Shown piece by piece: positions 9,206 to 20,733 of a DNA stretch of 64,000 bases. The stretch comes from Gymnopilus junonius (Eukaryota > Basidiomycota > Agaricomycetes > Agaricales > Galerinaceae): positions 181,696 through 245,695 of the forward strand of contig JADNYJ010000050.1 of NCBI GenBank assembly GCA_015501075.1. Reading direction: 5' to 3'. The notes under the pieces were generated by a model that had not been told where the DNA came from, made no database searches, and saw only the letters and a list, made by a program, of their open reading frames with translations. How positions within the stretch are numbered: the first letter of the stretch is position 1; each line of letters opens with the position of its first letter. The position numbers were made by a program, and so were the translations under genes.

Positions 9206-10961
9206 TCAAGAGCTTTGATTTCTCCTTGACCATGTCGAAAAACTGAGTGCGCCTACAATTCCCACAACCAGCAAAGCCGTTCCTGCTCCGATGATGCCAG
9301 GGATATAAAGATACCAAGTGCTATCCATATCGTCCAAGTCGGAATTGGCTTTCTCCAGTACTGTTTGCTCTGGTTTTTTTCCGCGTCGACGGATCATTGG
9401 AGTCTCAGCTTCAGAGTCCTCGTAGTAGGACTCTTTCAACTCCAAGGTTTCAGACACAGAGGAAGAAATGTGCATGGTAGGCATCTCTAGTTCTATCGCG
9501 TCTTCTGTTGGAAGAGCGGGGATATCAAGAGAAGGGTACAGTGCCCGCGCACGCTCAAAAAATTGGGCAGCAGCTTCTCTATCTCTTTTCCAAGCTTCTG
9601 TACCTCCTTCGCCAATTTGCGCCTGAAGGGGTATACGGATAGAGGATAGGCTGGAATACGAAGCAGAAAGAAGTGTTGTAGCTGCCCCTTCCAAATGCAA
9701 CAGGCCTGCCTCTAGATACAATTGGGCAAGGTTCCTTGATCCGCCTATAGCCTTTAAATAGTATGCCACCATCTGCACGGAGGGATCCTCCTTGACTTCA
9801 ACCGCATCCAGAGTTGAATCAAGGGGTACATAGTGAGAAACCAGACGCATTGTGGCCGAAGGTACATGTGCTTGTTGCCATGCACGCCTTGAAAATGAGA
9901 AGGTGGTAAGATAGCGGTTATGTCAGTGCAAGAAGATCCCAGCTTACAAGAAGTATTCAAATGCGCCTTGCTTGTCCTTGCGTATGTCAGAGAGTTCCAA
10001 AGCAATCAAGGCCAGACTTGTGGGATCCATGTTGTATTTATCTTCCTGTTCTTCATTTGCGTCGAAGACGACAACTGTATTTGAAATGCTCGAAGAAAGG
10101 GATTCCGGAACTGGACCAATAATTAAGGACGGCCAGATCGCAGAATGCTCCTTCTCTAAATGAACAGTCAAAAGTCGGCCAGACTGCGGTGATCGGCCAG
10201 AGTCGAGGGAGGAAAATGAGGAGGTCACACTGGGGTGAGCATGGCCCGGTGAAATGGAACGCGAATCCGGAGGATTCAAATTAAGCTTACGCCGAGGGAG
10301 ATGGTAAAGGCCATCATCTGCAAAGGATAAATTTGGGGAAGAAAGACTGGGGGAGGGCGCGCTAATGTCTTCGGCATCCGAAACCGGTCCACTTTCGAGA
10401 GAGGCCGCAAAGCTACTGGAAATATCGGGATCGGATACGAAGGCATAAGATGAATGGGTTGAAACTGTGGAGGCTGTAGAAGTCGTCCGCTCTCGAACAC
10501 CTGTACGTGTGCTGCGAGGTTCCAACTGCCATATAGAGCTATCTGTGTCCACACTTCCATAAATCCTTCCCTAAAATACATTTAGATGACTTCATTTATA
10601 ACAGAAGCTGGAAGACTACCTCCACAATAGAATGGTGGCCTTTTACCTGGATGACTAAGTGGTTACTGTCAATGACCACCTAAAGAAACCTGGATAAGTG
10701 TGCTGTGCGAAACGCAAGCGCTCGAAGGACACACAGAAAGATCTTCATCCTGAACAGAGTAAGGGACCATGAGAAGCACGGTAGCCTGGCAATCAAGACC
10801 CCCTAATCAGCATATATTTGAAGCAAGCGGTTGATTCAATCTACTTGATCATGCGACTGTGAATTAGAATGCGTTCAGCACGAGGCGAGATGAAGAGGGG
10901 TCTGACGCTTAACCTGATGCCATGAATAAGGGTAATAGGGTCGTTCAGTGTACTTGTCCAT
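9206..10961 (-). CDS. NudC-like CS-domain protein with tail anchor
   Basis: Reconstructed from six exons: 10961..10914, 10856..10845, 10785..10735, 10679..10620, 10570..9948 and 9887..9206 (491 residues, phases consistent). The N-terminus has the p23/CS pattern of NudC: YYPYSWHQ, then TVLLMVPYSV, LVIQVKGHHSIVEGRIYGSV and SSIWQLEP. The last strand, LLTVHLEKEHSAIW, closely matches NudC (TVHLEK..W) but is displaced by about 90 Ser/Pro-rich residues. A helical part follows (SLALIALELSDIRKDKQGAFEYF), TPR/Sel1-like, and a C-terminal hydrophobic helix YIPGIIGAGTALLVVGIVGA with a short basic tail, typical of tail-anchored membrane proteins. NudC proteins are Hsp90-linked co-chaperones; a membrane-tethered chaperone role is inference. 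The 12-nt second exon is the least certain; skipping it also keeps the frame. Confidence 0.68.
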
Positions 10962-11396
10962 GATGAAAAACCGTCTCAAGGTTCAAAAGAGAGGAGGTTA
11001 GGTAGATGGTCGTTATGAGAGGACAAGGACAGCCTGCACGGCTGCACAGGCGTCGGTCACCGTGACTCGGAATCGCGCGATCCTACTTCGGCTCAGGGGC
11101 GTCTAAAGCGGTAATTCCTCGGCCACGTGTCCGTGTATTGACCAAATGTCCACCAATTACCATTGTCTCTACATCCCGACTACACTCAGTACTTAGGATC
11201 TGGCAAGGAATGCATATATGATATCTATTATTCGAGTATTGTACAAGATACCAGAACTACCGACGAGCAAGAGCGAGAGATATGTTGTGGGGTTCCAAAT
11301 TTGGAGGTACATAAAAGCAAGGTGGGCTGTAAGGTTGGTATAAGTAACTAGTAATAAAGGAGTGATAAAGAAAATAAATAAAAGCAACGTGAGCTA
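10962..11396. other. Intergenic spacer
   Basis: Holds the promoter of the CS-domain gene and the 3' UTR of the large disordered-protein gene, both on the minus strand. Short frames on both strands around 11163-11390 show no motif. Nothing else is seen. Confidence 0.45.
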
Positions 11397-14300
11397 TCAG
11401 CGAGGAAGTTGAGAGGAAGTAGATCGCGAGGTTGCCGTCTGCTTGAGATGCGTAGCTATCCTCTTGATAGTGTCCTTTTCGACTTCCATATGTTGGATAA
11501 GCATTCCGTCCAGTTTCCTGAGAGATTCTTGGGCCTTTTGATTATTCCTCCATTGATTGACGTTGTCTACAGTGGAAGGTCGACGTGGTTCTTTGGGGTT
11601 CCCAGCAAGCGCAAATGAGGTGAGAGGGTTCTCTTCAGCATATTTGAAGAAGTCATAAGAAGACGATGGAAGCGGATTCTTGGATAGGCGGGTAACAATA
11701 TTTGCAGCAGGCTTTTTAGAGTGAGCATCATTCTCAAGAGGCAATAAATCTCGTCTTGGAGTTTCCACAGATCGTATATATGGAGCTGAGAAATTGCCAT
11801 GTTTCATGATTTGAGGACGAGGATTAGTAGCAGAAACGCTGGAGATAGCTCGAGAACGAGAATCAACCGACGTTTGGGGTGGTAAAGGACTGACTTCCTC
11901 GTCATCACTTTCATCCGAAGAAGAATCCAGGTCATCCATAGCATTAGGCTGACTCTGAATGCTATCGAAGAAAGACGTATGGGTCGAGGGTCCAGCAGCA
12001 GACTGCACTCCCTGCGGGACGGCATCGACCGAGAGATTAATAGGGAGTGGCGGAGGTGGGGAAGTAGGATCTGGTTCCGATGGAGGGAGTGGGGGTGTGG
12101 TTGGTTCTGGCGCTGGGATATGGAATGTTGAATCCTCGGAATTGGCTGCTGGGCTACGTGAAGGTTGGGGAGAAGAAGACTCAGATGCGAGCAACCTCGA
12201 CCTTAGGCTTGGATGATGGTAATTGAAACACGATGAGCGAGGGGGAGGTGGAAGAGCAACATGCGCCAGAGAACTCGATATTCTAGGAGGGGGGGACATT
12301 GCGGTAGCTCGAGTGATAGGGCTTGCTCTATAGTCACTTTCTTGATCAGCACTGAAACGTGAAGGACCTGGCTGGCTGGAAGAAGAACGAGAATGGGATT
12401 GTTGATTGAGCATATCCTGGAATGTTGATGTGGTAGGTGACATCGAGGATTGTGAATACTCGGATAAAGATGGCCGATTTAATGCAGACAAAGCCAAAGA
12501 GGAACGATCACCAGCATCAACTTCATCACTGTGACCTTCGACTGGTTCATGACCACCATGAGCAGGGTCGATGTAGGTGATCGTTGCTTGTGAGTCCCTA
12601 GTATACATGGGCAGAGGTGGGGGCGTCAGGAGATGGTGCCGAAGCGAAGTATCATAGTCTTCAGCTAGCGACGGTGACGATACGGTCTTTCGTAAAGTGT
12701 GGCGCGAATCGCGGTCACTGATGGGATTTGGAGCATGGGAGGATTGAAGATCACTAGTCAGGTCAGTCTGAGAGAGCGAGAATAACTGGCTGACGAAATG
12801 CCGGCGCGGTGGTGGTCCCAAAGGCGTCATGGGTCCCGAAGGGGTTTCCACACGGTGGAATAGCTCCTGTGCCTCAGCAGCAGGAACAACCAGCTTGCTT
12901 TTCGCATGAGCTTTCGAGGTTGAGCTACCGGACTTCTGGCGTGAATGTTTGGTGGGAGTTGAATCATCTGTCAGAAGCTGGCTCACGATCTTCTGTTGTA
13001 TGAGCTGTTGCGTGACATTAGGGGTATCCGCTTGCAAAACACTAGTAGCTGTTGACTTCGGCGACGCCAAGGGAGAGGCCATCGATGTAGACGCACTTAG
13101 AGCATGCGAATATGTAGATATATCCGGGGTATTGTCTAAGGAGTGATGAACGGCTTGGTGTAAAAGCGCTTTCCTCCAACTGTCTTCAGCCGCTACACGC
13201 TGACCAGGCGGTAAACGGTCTGCCAAAACGTCCGCTCCAAGTGATTCCATAACACCTAATCCGTGCAATGCCGAAGCTTGGACAGCAAAAGGGTACGACG
13301 GAGAAGGCAGAGGTACATCAACAGCATCAGTCGGGTCAATAACCTCACCAACCGCTACAGAATTTCCCTTTTGAGAGCTCTGCTCTACCCATGCACCGCG
13401 TGCTCTGAGATCCTGCTCTGCTTGTTTCGCAGCAATGGCTATGTCATTCACTTTCTCTCGCACCACAACGACCCTTCCTCTGGGAGCACCATTGGGAATA
13501 TGAGATGCCCGCGGAAATTGCGAAGATGTGCGCGGTTGATCTGAACGTAAAGCATATGGGGCTGCAATGCTGTCAGAAGGCGTCCTAAGCATTGGGAGCA
13601 TGGGGTCAAAGCCTGGTGTGGGTACAATTGGTGTTGCAGGTTTTGACTTGGCTTTACCGATACCAAAAAGATTTAGAAATGGTGCAGGAGACCGCGGAGG
13701 CTTCGGAGGATTTACTGGTAAACTACCAAGATCCTCAGGAGAAGGTTTGGAATGTGCTGGGGGGAGAAAATAGTTATTCTTCACGAGAAGTCGCAGTCGA
13801 TAAGACACATCATCGCTGTCGTATTCCTGTACTTCATTGACCTCGAGAGCGAAAGGAGGAACATCCACTTGACCTGCGAGAGATCGAGGGGATGGTGGGG
13901 ACTCTGGCCCGGATGCAGTTGACGTGGAAGGAGGATACAAAGATGAGGACACTCCTGATTGCTGAGTCGAGACGGAGTCGCGGATATTGACAACAGGTGT
14001 AAGCGCAGGATCTCGAGAGAAAGCCGAAGGTGGTTCCTTGTAGCCCGTGTCTATCAGAGGCAAAGTGGAGGCCTGCTTGGCTGCTTTTGACTTGAACACA
14101 CATCAGGACTTGAAATAGCTGGCGTTAAACACGCGAAGGTCTAAAGACGTACTACAGGTTTACCAGAAATAGGTGCCGACGGCAATGGCTCTACAAAGGT
14201 TGGATCTGCATCGGTGACTACTTGCATAGAGGCGGTGTCACTGCTACGTATCTCCGAAACCTCCAACCTCTGTGGCGACCTGGGGGGACGAGTCGGCGGC

Positions 14301-14560
14301 CCAGTCAGGGGGTCTTGCGAAGAGGTAACAGGGTGATCTTCCAAAGGCTCTTGTACAATAGGCCCAGCGAGGTAAGGAAGGTCAGACTGAACGAGCGGCA
14401 AAGCAGGGGACTCCTCAGGCCGACGCTCTGTGCTGCCGGTGACTGTTCTTGAGCGCGTTCTGGTCCTCGGCCGACGCGAAAGACTCACGCCGCTAGCAAG
14501 GCTTGAATTGCTAGCGACAGAGCGAATTGAGCCAGGCCTCTGAGCAGGCGCGGCTTCCAT
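11397..14560 (-). CDS. Large Ser/Pro-rich hypothetical protein, mostly disordered
   Basis: Two exons, 14560..14153 and 14090..11397, giving 1033 residues. The intron runs from GTACGT to a TTCAAG acceptor at 14091; the GTG codon at 14099 that opens the long frame lies inside the intron and is not a start. Composition is dominated by Ser, Pro, Thr and Arg. More ordered islands are EYDSDDVSYRLRLLVKNNYF near residue 230, a helix VVVREKVNDIAIAAKQAEQD near 350, and a C-terminal helical block (VDNVNQWRNNQKAQESL, then LIQHMEVEKDTIKRIATHLK). A proline run TPPLPPSEPDPTSPPPPLP could bind SH3 or WW domains. I do not recognise a family and assign no function. It shares a roughly 180-bp promoter region with ERG28. 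Confidence 0.65.
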
Positions 14561-14740
14561 CGCTGGACACGGTTCGGTTGAGAAAAAGAAGCGGGAAAGT
14601 CTGCAGAAAACCCACTTTCAGGGTCTCGTACCTGCTCGCGAAAAAGGACTGTCAGTCGTAAAGCTATTATGTAAGCCTGTCTCCTCACCCATGCGCGACA
14701 GGATCAATTGTTGCGACTGTTCACCCAACTCCCGAATCCC

Positions 14741-15372
14741 ATGTCCTTCCTTGCACCTTGTAGGTCTCAAAGAATATCTTGGCTCGGCGTATTTTTAGCT
14801 CACTCTCTTCGAAAGATCTCCCAACCTCCGCTGGATGGCTCGGTCATTGGCAACTCATCGTTGCCGCTGCAGCGGTCTTCAACTTTGTCCAGAATTTCAT
14901 GACCCTCAAACTGACACGTAGGATATACAACAATGTTCCTCCAACCTCCAGTATGGCCCCCTTTGCATTCCTCGTCAAGTAGAACTCATATGTCCTCTAG
15001 TCACTGCCCTCCAAGCACGCACTTTTGCAGTTTGGACCTTGACCTCGGCGCTTATTCGGGGATACGCTGCCTATAACATCAACAACAAAATGTAAGTCGG
15101 GAATATGCTTCACGCATCATCCGTGCTGATACAATGCGGTTGTCAGCGTTTACGATATGGCCTTTATGACCTACCTCATTGCTTTTGGTCATTTCTCTTC
15201 TGAGCTCCTCATCTTCCGCACGTGCAAGTTAAATGCGGGCGTCTTAAGCCCTGTCATTGTGTCAAGTGAGACTTTGATGCGTTCTTCATCGTTTCAGCAT
15301 TTCTGACCCCATTGCTTAGCCTCAAGTCTGTTTTGGATGTTCGTCCAGTATGACTTCTACGTCAAAAACTGA
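14741..15372 (+). CDS. erg28: ERG28-like ergosterol biosynthesis scaffold protein
   Basis: Five exons: 14741..14759, 14816..14950, 15001..15091, 15147..15265 and 15320..15372, giving 138 residues with consistent phases. The spliced protein has LPTSAGWLGHWQLIVAAAAV, FVQNFMTLKLTRRIYNN, ARTFAVWTLTSALIRGYAAY, then LIAFGHFSSELLIFRTCKL and SSLFWMFVQYDFYVKN. The order, length and four hydrophobic segments match ERG28, an ER membrane protein that tethers the C-4 demethylation enzymes (ERG25, ERG26, ERG27). The first exon has only 19 nt; its ATG was chosen because the next frame-compatible codon (14779) is not ATG and lies inside the first intron. Confidence 0.9.
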
Positions 15373-16909
15373 GTTTTTGTCAAAGGCATACGATTGCTTC
15401 AAAAATTTCTGGTAGTTTTGTGTTTCACAGCATTGCTCGACCATTTCTTGTCAAATTAGACGTCGGAGGCATTCACCTCTGATACCAATGTTTCTAATTC
15501 TCACCAGGTTCTATGGCCTCAATTTGATTGAAAGGGTTCAGTTAATGCGTTGAAAGGCCAACTCCCACCTCTGACACTTCTAGCTTTCTTTTTGGTGTTA
15601 CGGCGGCATTTTTCTATCTGGGTAAATGTTGCCATTAGCCAAGTTCCCCCATCTGACTCGCATTATGCCGTGCTTCAAATTTTCATGGAGGTTGTTCTTG
15701 ATGAATACACAAGCGGACACCTAGTTTATGCTCCGCTGACGGCTGAACACAAACTCAGCCTCGGAGAAACGACCCTTCAAGGCAGCCACGTTCTTAGCTT
15801 GAAAAAGATGAACTATGAGATGACGATTGCTATGGGTAATGTCTAAATGGACGCATCCTTGTGGAGCCCTTTGACTCGTGACTGACCATTGACTTGAGAC
15901 TGTCTAATGGTGCCCAATCCGACGCCTGAAAGCGGAGAAGCCTCGTAACAGTGAAATAACGGAAACTTGTCTTGAGCCAGTTACGGCAAGGGCGCAGGCA
16001 CGTTCACGTTCATGGGGATGATCAGGACCGTGGCTAGCCGTTGTCGAACTTCCAAACATAGGGACCCCAATGATGGAAGGAGGTCAAAACATAGTAACCA
16101 CCCAGTAAAGGACAAACGTTTTGAATTGGAGTGGTGAGAGTGGGCGATGAAGGCGGATCCTGCGCATGGCGTGTCAAAGGACCTTTCCGGCATCTTCTGG
16201 GGTGTTCAAATTCGGCGCAGAGAGATTTTGTACACGGGCAAGCTTGAGAAATGAAGGAACATCGTCATATGACGCGAAAAATGACAGATATTCCGAAAGG
16301 AGGCATGGGGCAACTACTGCGAAGGTGGGCCCACAAGGCATCCAGGGAAGAAGAAGTACCAGAATACAACGCTTACTTCATATAACGCGCTTATGGCTAA
16401 AATGTTGCCATAGAACAAGAGAGTGCCCGAACTTCATGTTACTGGCGGAGAATGCCTGTAGATGGTAGGTGCACTAAGCTCAGAAGAGGCCAGAAGAGGA
16501 TGAAAGCACCTGTCGACACTGAGCAGGTGAACATGCAATTGAATTGGTCTCTGGTACCCAAGGCATCCCTAAAACATAGCGGCAGGGATGACCCTAAATT
16601 ATTTAATTTGGCCTGATATCTCCGGAGCTCCGTTGGCGACTGAAGATGAATGCTTCTGGCGTTTTGCGTATTTTTTCAGTCGTGAGGAATAAGACATCCA
16701 GAGATGCATTCTCGAACAGAAATTCACCCAAAAACCCAGGCAGCCCTAGGGATTACATATGTAAAAAGTTCCAGAACCCGAGTCATCATGGACTCGAGTT
16801 CGTCGTCCAATGGTCTTTCCACAGACACTTTCGAATCGTCCAGGCATTAGAAGATGCTGATGCCAAAAAAAAAGTTGGAGAAGAAAAGTAAAATTTGGAA
16901 AGGACCGCA
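15373..16909. other. Gene-poor spacer
   Basis: About 1.5 kb with only short broken frames on both strands. The longest is 15550-15846 (+), which lacks any recognisable motif. A frame on the minus strand around 15980-16460 starts MKFGHSL and is repeatedly interrupted; it might be a decayed gene, but I cannot name it. No repeats or RNA genes were seen. Confidence 0.35.
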
Positions 16910-17290
16910 TTAGATGCAGGGTTTCGAACGTAATAAGCGACCTGAGACTGATAAAGGACACCCAAAAGACGCCTTTTTCTTCAAAAAATCGTCATGTGTT
17001 GACATTTCTGAGAGAGTGATGAACCGAGTGTATGAAAAGATGGTCCCATGATCGGATGGCTGCAGCCGGAAGAAACCGAAGGTCCGTGCACTGAGGGCAG
17101 AGAAAGATAGGGGACGAGCGCCAGAGGCAGTTGTTGGTGGATTTGAATTGGTAGAGGGAAGGGTAGACGAGTTGTAGGCGCTTTGGACTAAAGAAGGACG
17201 AGATATGGCGTCGGGAAAGTGTCGAAAGATAAGAGATAAGAAAGGTGGATCTGAGATCTGGGGAATTTTGTGATCCGGTTTGATGGTCAA
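16910..17290 (-). CDS. Possible first exon of a small gene, unidentified
   Basis: A 126-codon frame starts with ATG at 17290, 117 bp from the F-box gene start on the other strand. Its first 60 residues are rich in Ser, Pro, Arg and Thr with few acidic residues, which could act as a mitochondrial presequence (inference). After SFGCPLSVS a GTCGCT donor could splice to a pyrimidine-tract acceptor (TTGGCATCAG, ending about 16852). The following frame is not clear in any phase. No family recognised; it may be spurious. Confidence 0.27.
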   Translation of the reverse strand: MTIKPDHKIPQISDPPFLSLIFRHFPDAISRPSLVQSAYNSSTLPSTNSNPPTTASGARPLSFSALSARTFGFFRLQPSDHGTIFSYTRFITLSEMSTHDDFLKKKASFGCPLSVSGRLLRSKPCI

Positions 17291-17343
17291 TATGTTTTTA
17301 CCCCGCTTTTGTCACGGCTCATATCACATCCAAGCCGGAATTT

Positions 17344-17350
17344 TATAAAA
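17344..17350 (+). promoter_or_regulatory. TATA-like box of the F-box/LRR gene
   Basis: TATAAAA lies 58 bp upstream of the ATG at 17408, in a pyrimidine-rich leader context. Position and sequence fit a TATA element. Confidence 0.4.
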
Positions 17351-17407
17351 ATGCACCAAGCCTCTTCTCGGCTCTCAATACCCTCTTACTTCTCACTTCA
17401 AAGTTGA

Positions 17408-19825
17408 ATGTCTACTGTTCCAACTACATCTATCCCCTCCGAAATCCAATATCCCCGGAACTGCTCGACGCAATCTGTGCCCATGTCTATGCATCGGGCC
17501 TGCTCCCTGACCAGCCTTCGCTCGACCCCCTGCTCGTCGATGCCGACCCTCGCGCCCCGACTTCTCATCCGTCTTCTGTTCCCCCAGGTTATTGGCCTGA
17601 ACCGATAGCACGTCGGACGCTCACCGACCTTTGCCTCGTAAACCATGCGTGGTATGAAGCTGCGAAGCCTTGGCTTTGGCACAAGTAAGCGCTCTTTTTT
17701 CCCTAACCCAATTACTTTGTTGACCGAGCACTTCTAGGCTTGAAGTTCGTCTGCCTCGGACATGGCTCTCCCTCGTCGAGGAAATTGCGTGGAACTATGA
17801 TGAAGAGACCATCGACTCTGTAATGGGAAGGACCATCCAGGAGGCCACCCGTGCAGCCATGAATTCTGCTAGCATTCTTTCCAACAAGTCCGGATGCTTC
17901 AACCTCGACGAAAATCTTCTCGGAACTCTTGACATTCCTGAAACTTCCATTACACCAGATTTGCTTTCACCCATCCCCTCTCGCGACCCAAGCCCCAGGC
18001 GTCTTAGGCCAAAAAGCCAGAGTCCTGCACGGTGGAAAATTTTCAGGACTATCAATGATGCAATCCAAGACGTGATGAACACCAGGGCACCTGGCGTCTA
18101 TGGTATGTCCCACTATACCGACCTCCCAAGGGCTTTCTAACCATAGTGTTCTAGTCCCGACTCCACACGATCCGCGTCCCGGACGTTTCGTCCGACATCT
18201 GGACTTCAATCACTTCCGGACGATTGGCATGCGGCGTTCCGTCGAAGAAGGAGTCAACAGTCGCTTTGTCACAGGGGACAGAGTTCAAGCCGTGCTCAAG
18301 GTTCGCCATTCTTTAAATTCATGAATCATAATTATACTTTATTTTTATAGGAAATGCCCAATTTAACAGTGTTCGGTGCCACAGAGTATATGGACGGCGC
18401 CCTAACGCTTCCGGTGCTCAATGAATTGTTCCTCCGAGGTGCGCCTTCTGGGGGGCGTGGTCGTCCAACTCGGGGACGCGCTCTCATGGAGCTACATGAT
18501 ATTGAGGAGGAAGATCGTGAGCGTCGCAGAGAGTGCAAAGACTTGGAAGCAGTTGATTTCACTGGTTGCGTTAGTGCTGTCTTTGTCAACGCCTTCACCG
18601 ACTTCGTGAATGCCCATCTCCTTCCTCCAGCAGAGTCCGATTCCAGTGGAGATGAAGATGAAAGTGGCCGTCACGTTCGCCAGCTTCTTCTCAACGAACC
18701 TCTTCTCTTCTCGGGTCTCAAACGTTTGGGCATGCGTGGTGTCAAGTCCATCTTGCCTCGATACTTGGGCCCATTCGTATTGGCTTTTCCTAACCTCACT
18801 CACCTCGATTTATCTGGTACGCGTCTCACACCAGATATTCTTGACGCATTGGGAGAATCATCAACTATGCGTCTGAGATCCCTTGCTCTTGCTCGCTGCA
18901 TCAAGTTAACCAGCGAATGTATCACCCGGTTCCTCGTTGAGTCTCCCGTTACAGAGGAACTGACGGAACTCAACTTGTATGGAGATATGACATACGTTTC
19001 GCCTATCACTCCGGAGGACTTGTTGAAGATTATCACTCTTGCGCCATGTCTAGTCAAAGGTAATTTGGTTTATCTCGACCTTTCGAGTGCCCCGATCAAC
19101 CAGGATGTTCTATCGTACTTCAAACCACAACCCAAGCTCCGTTCGCTAGGTCTATCTCATATCCTGCACCTAAAACTCAAAGCCATCACCGAATTTATCA
19201 AACAGAAAGCACCGAACGTTGAGATTTTGACGTTAGTTAACACATCACCGGAACTGGACTGCGGAATCCGTATTCCTGTATCTGACGTCAGGAGCGCAAC
19301 TCGGCAGGCTACAATTTCACTGCACACACAATTGATCCGTCCGCTATGCTCTCCGCCTTTTACCACTAGTCTATCACAACCGTCTTCCCCGCCTCAACCG
19401 CCGCCATCTAGGTTGCGGGTAGTCGAACTGTCAACTGGGGTGCTGGGCGCTCTGGGTGCGGGTGCTGGTTCATGGCGTATCATCAGGAGTAAGGGAGGCC
19501 GCGGATGGTACGTCGACACAGCCAGTGCCTGGGTAGCTGAGCCGAACTCGGGTGAATGTTCTGCGCTTCGGAGGGATCTTCCCCCGACGCATCCTTTCAG
19601 AGAAGCTATGGAGAGTTATCTGCTGCCAACGGTAATGTCAGCAGTGGGGTTGGCTGGCATGCAAGGAAGATGGAGGTATGTGGATATTTGTTTGCTCACT
19701 TCTGTTGAGTTTACGTTGATTTCCTTAGATTCTTCATGGACACGGTATGCTCGGACGTGAAGACGGGTTATACGGGGCAGTGTCCTTTGCTTATCAGGGA
19801 TGATTGTTCTCGTCACGCTTACTGA
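17408..19825 (+). CDS. F-box / leucine-rich-repeat type protein
   Basis: Five exons: 17408..17684, 17738..18102, 18155..18300, 18351..19675 and 19729..19825. The N-terminus has an F-box-like segment: ISPELLDAICAHVYASGLL, then LTDLCLVNHAWYEAAKPWLW. LRR-like stretches follow: FPNLTHLDLSGTRLTPDIL, LRSLALARCIKLTSECI, LTELNLYGDMTYVSP and LVYLDLSSAPINQDVL. F-box proteins link substrates to Cullin-1 ubiquitin ligases; the substrate here is unknown. An oddity: the only suitable ATG (17408) is one frame away from the F-box frame. Exon lengths sum to 2210 nt, one base short, so one base appears missing near 17446-17452. The end is well defined (SRHAY, stop 19823-19825). Roughly 735 residues. Confidence 0.72.
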
Positions 19826-20733
19826 GCTGTAAACCTCTCTGCTTTTCCGTCTGACGATGGAAATATTACGACGAAAATATCGGCATGGCTAAATCTATTA
19901 TTATTAAACCGGGATTCTGTAAAATCAGCTGTGGGTTCTGATCTACATTGAGCCATCCCCTCGCGCTCGCATCTATTACATCTACCGCGCATAGCCTGCT
20001 ACTTATATGCGCGAAGTACGACGGAAAGTTGCAAGTTGCCATGTGTTGGACATGTGAACGAAGTGGTGAGATTTTGGAGAGCAATATGGTTTATAGCCTC
20101 ACCAAAACCGCCACAACTTCATGTACGGATGGTTATCTGTCTTAGGATTAATGGTCTTTCTAATATGCAATTGTTTGAATTAAGTTTCCTAGTATAAATG
20201 CATCTGAATGAGGGTATTCTGCTATTGTCAAACCAATTCTCGGACATTCCGGCATGGGCCAAGTTATGCTGATTGTATGTATGCATGTACTTTAAGGAAT
20301 GCCGCAGTACCTAGGGCTGTGCTAGGGAGGGTCTATAATTGCGGTGTACATACGCTTTTCTTGCTGTACTCGAGTTCCTTTTGGGGTAATTACCGCGGCA
20401 AGGCTTGGCAAGCACAGCCATAGCCAGCATTTTTTCACGTTTATTGTGTTTTTCTCTATTGAATGAGGCAGTCGCGAGGCCTTGAAGCTCTACGCCAGTT
20501 GTGGGCCTAGGTTGAGCTTTTAAGAGGGCCATTAAATAATGCACAGCAGTTGACGTACCGTTGAGCAGTCTTGTTGTTGGGGCCCAGCTTTCCACGATAT
20601 GTATAAATAGAATCCGACATATAAAGGTTGTCAGGTCGTGATCGTTGGAATTCTCTTCCCATTTCCGTCTCTACTTGACGGTTCCCACTTTGCAGCTCTT
20701 TGCATCAGAACCATATACCCTATACCCTTGAAC
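19826..20733. other. Intergenic region ahead of the Ca2+/H+ exchanger gene
   Basis: Contains the 3' UTR of the F-box gene and the exchanger promoter. Short frames (for example 20208-20423) have no motif. No RNA gene or repeat seen. Confidence 0.4.
20602..20609 (+). promoter_or_regulatory. TATA box of the Ca2+/H+ exchanger gene
   Basis: TATAAATA lies 125 bp upstream of the ATG at 20734. The following leader is pyrimidine-rich, as expected downstream of a fungal TATA element. Confidence 0.45.

Noticed and set aside
9944..10552. Start of the CS-domain gene at 10552
   Set aside because: That codon is GTG; upstream exons restore the conserved CS strands and an ATG at 10961.
11959..12216. Gly-rich plus-strand frame
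   Set aside because: Shadow of the Pro-rich stretch of the large disordered protein.
14779..14982. Alternative ERG28 start in the long plus-strand frame
   Set aside because: The first codon is TTG and lies in the first intron; the spliced ATG at 14741 gives the family N-terminus.
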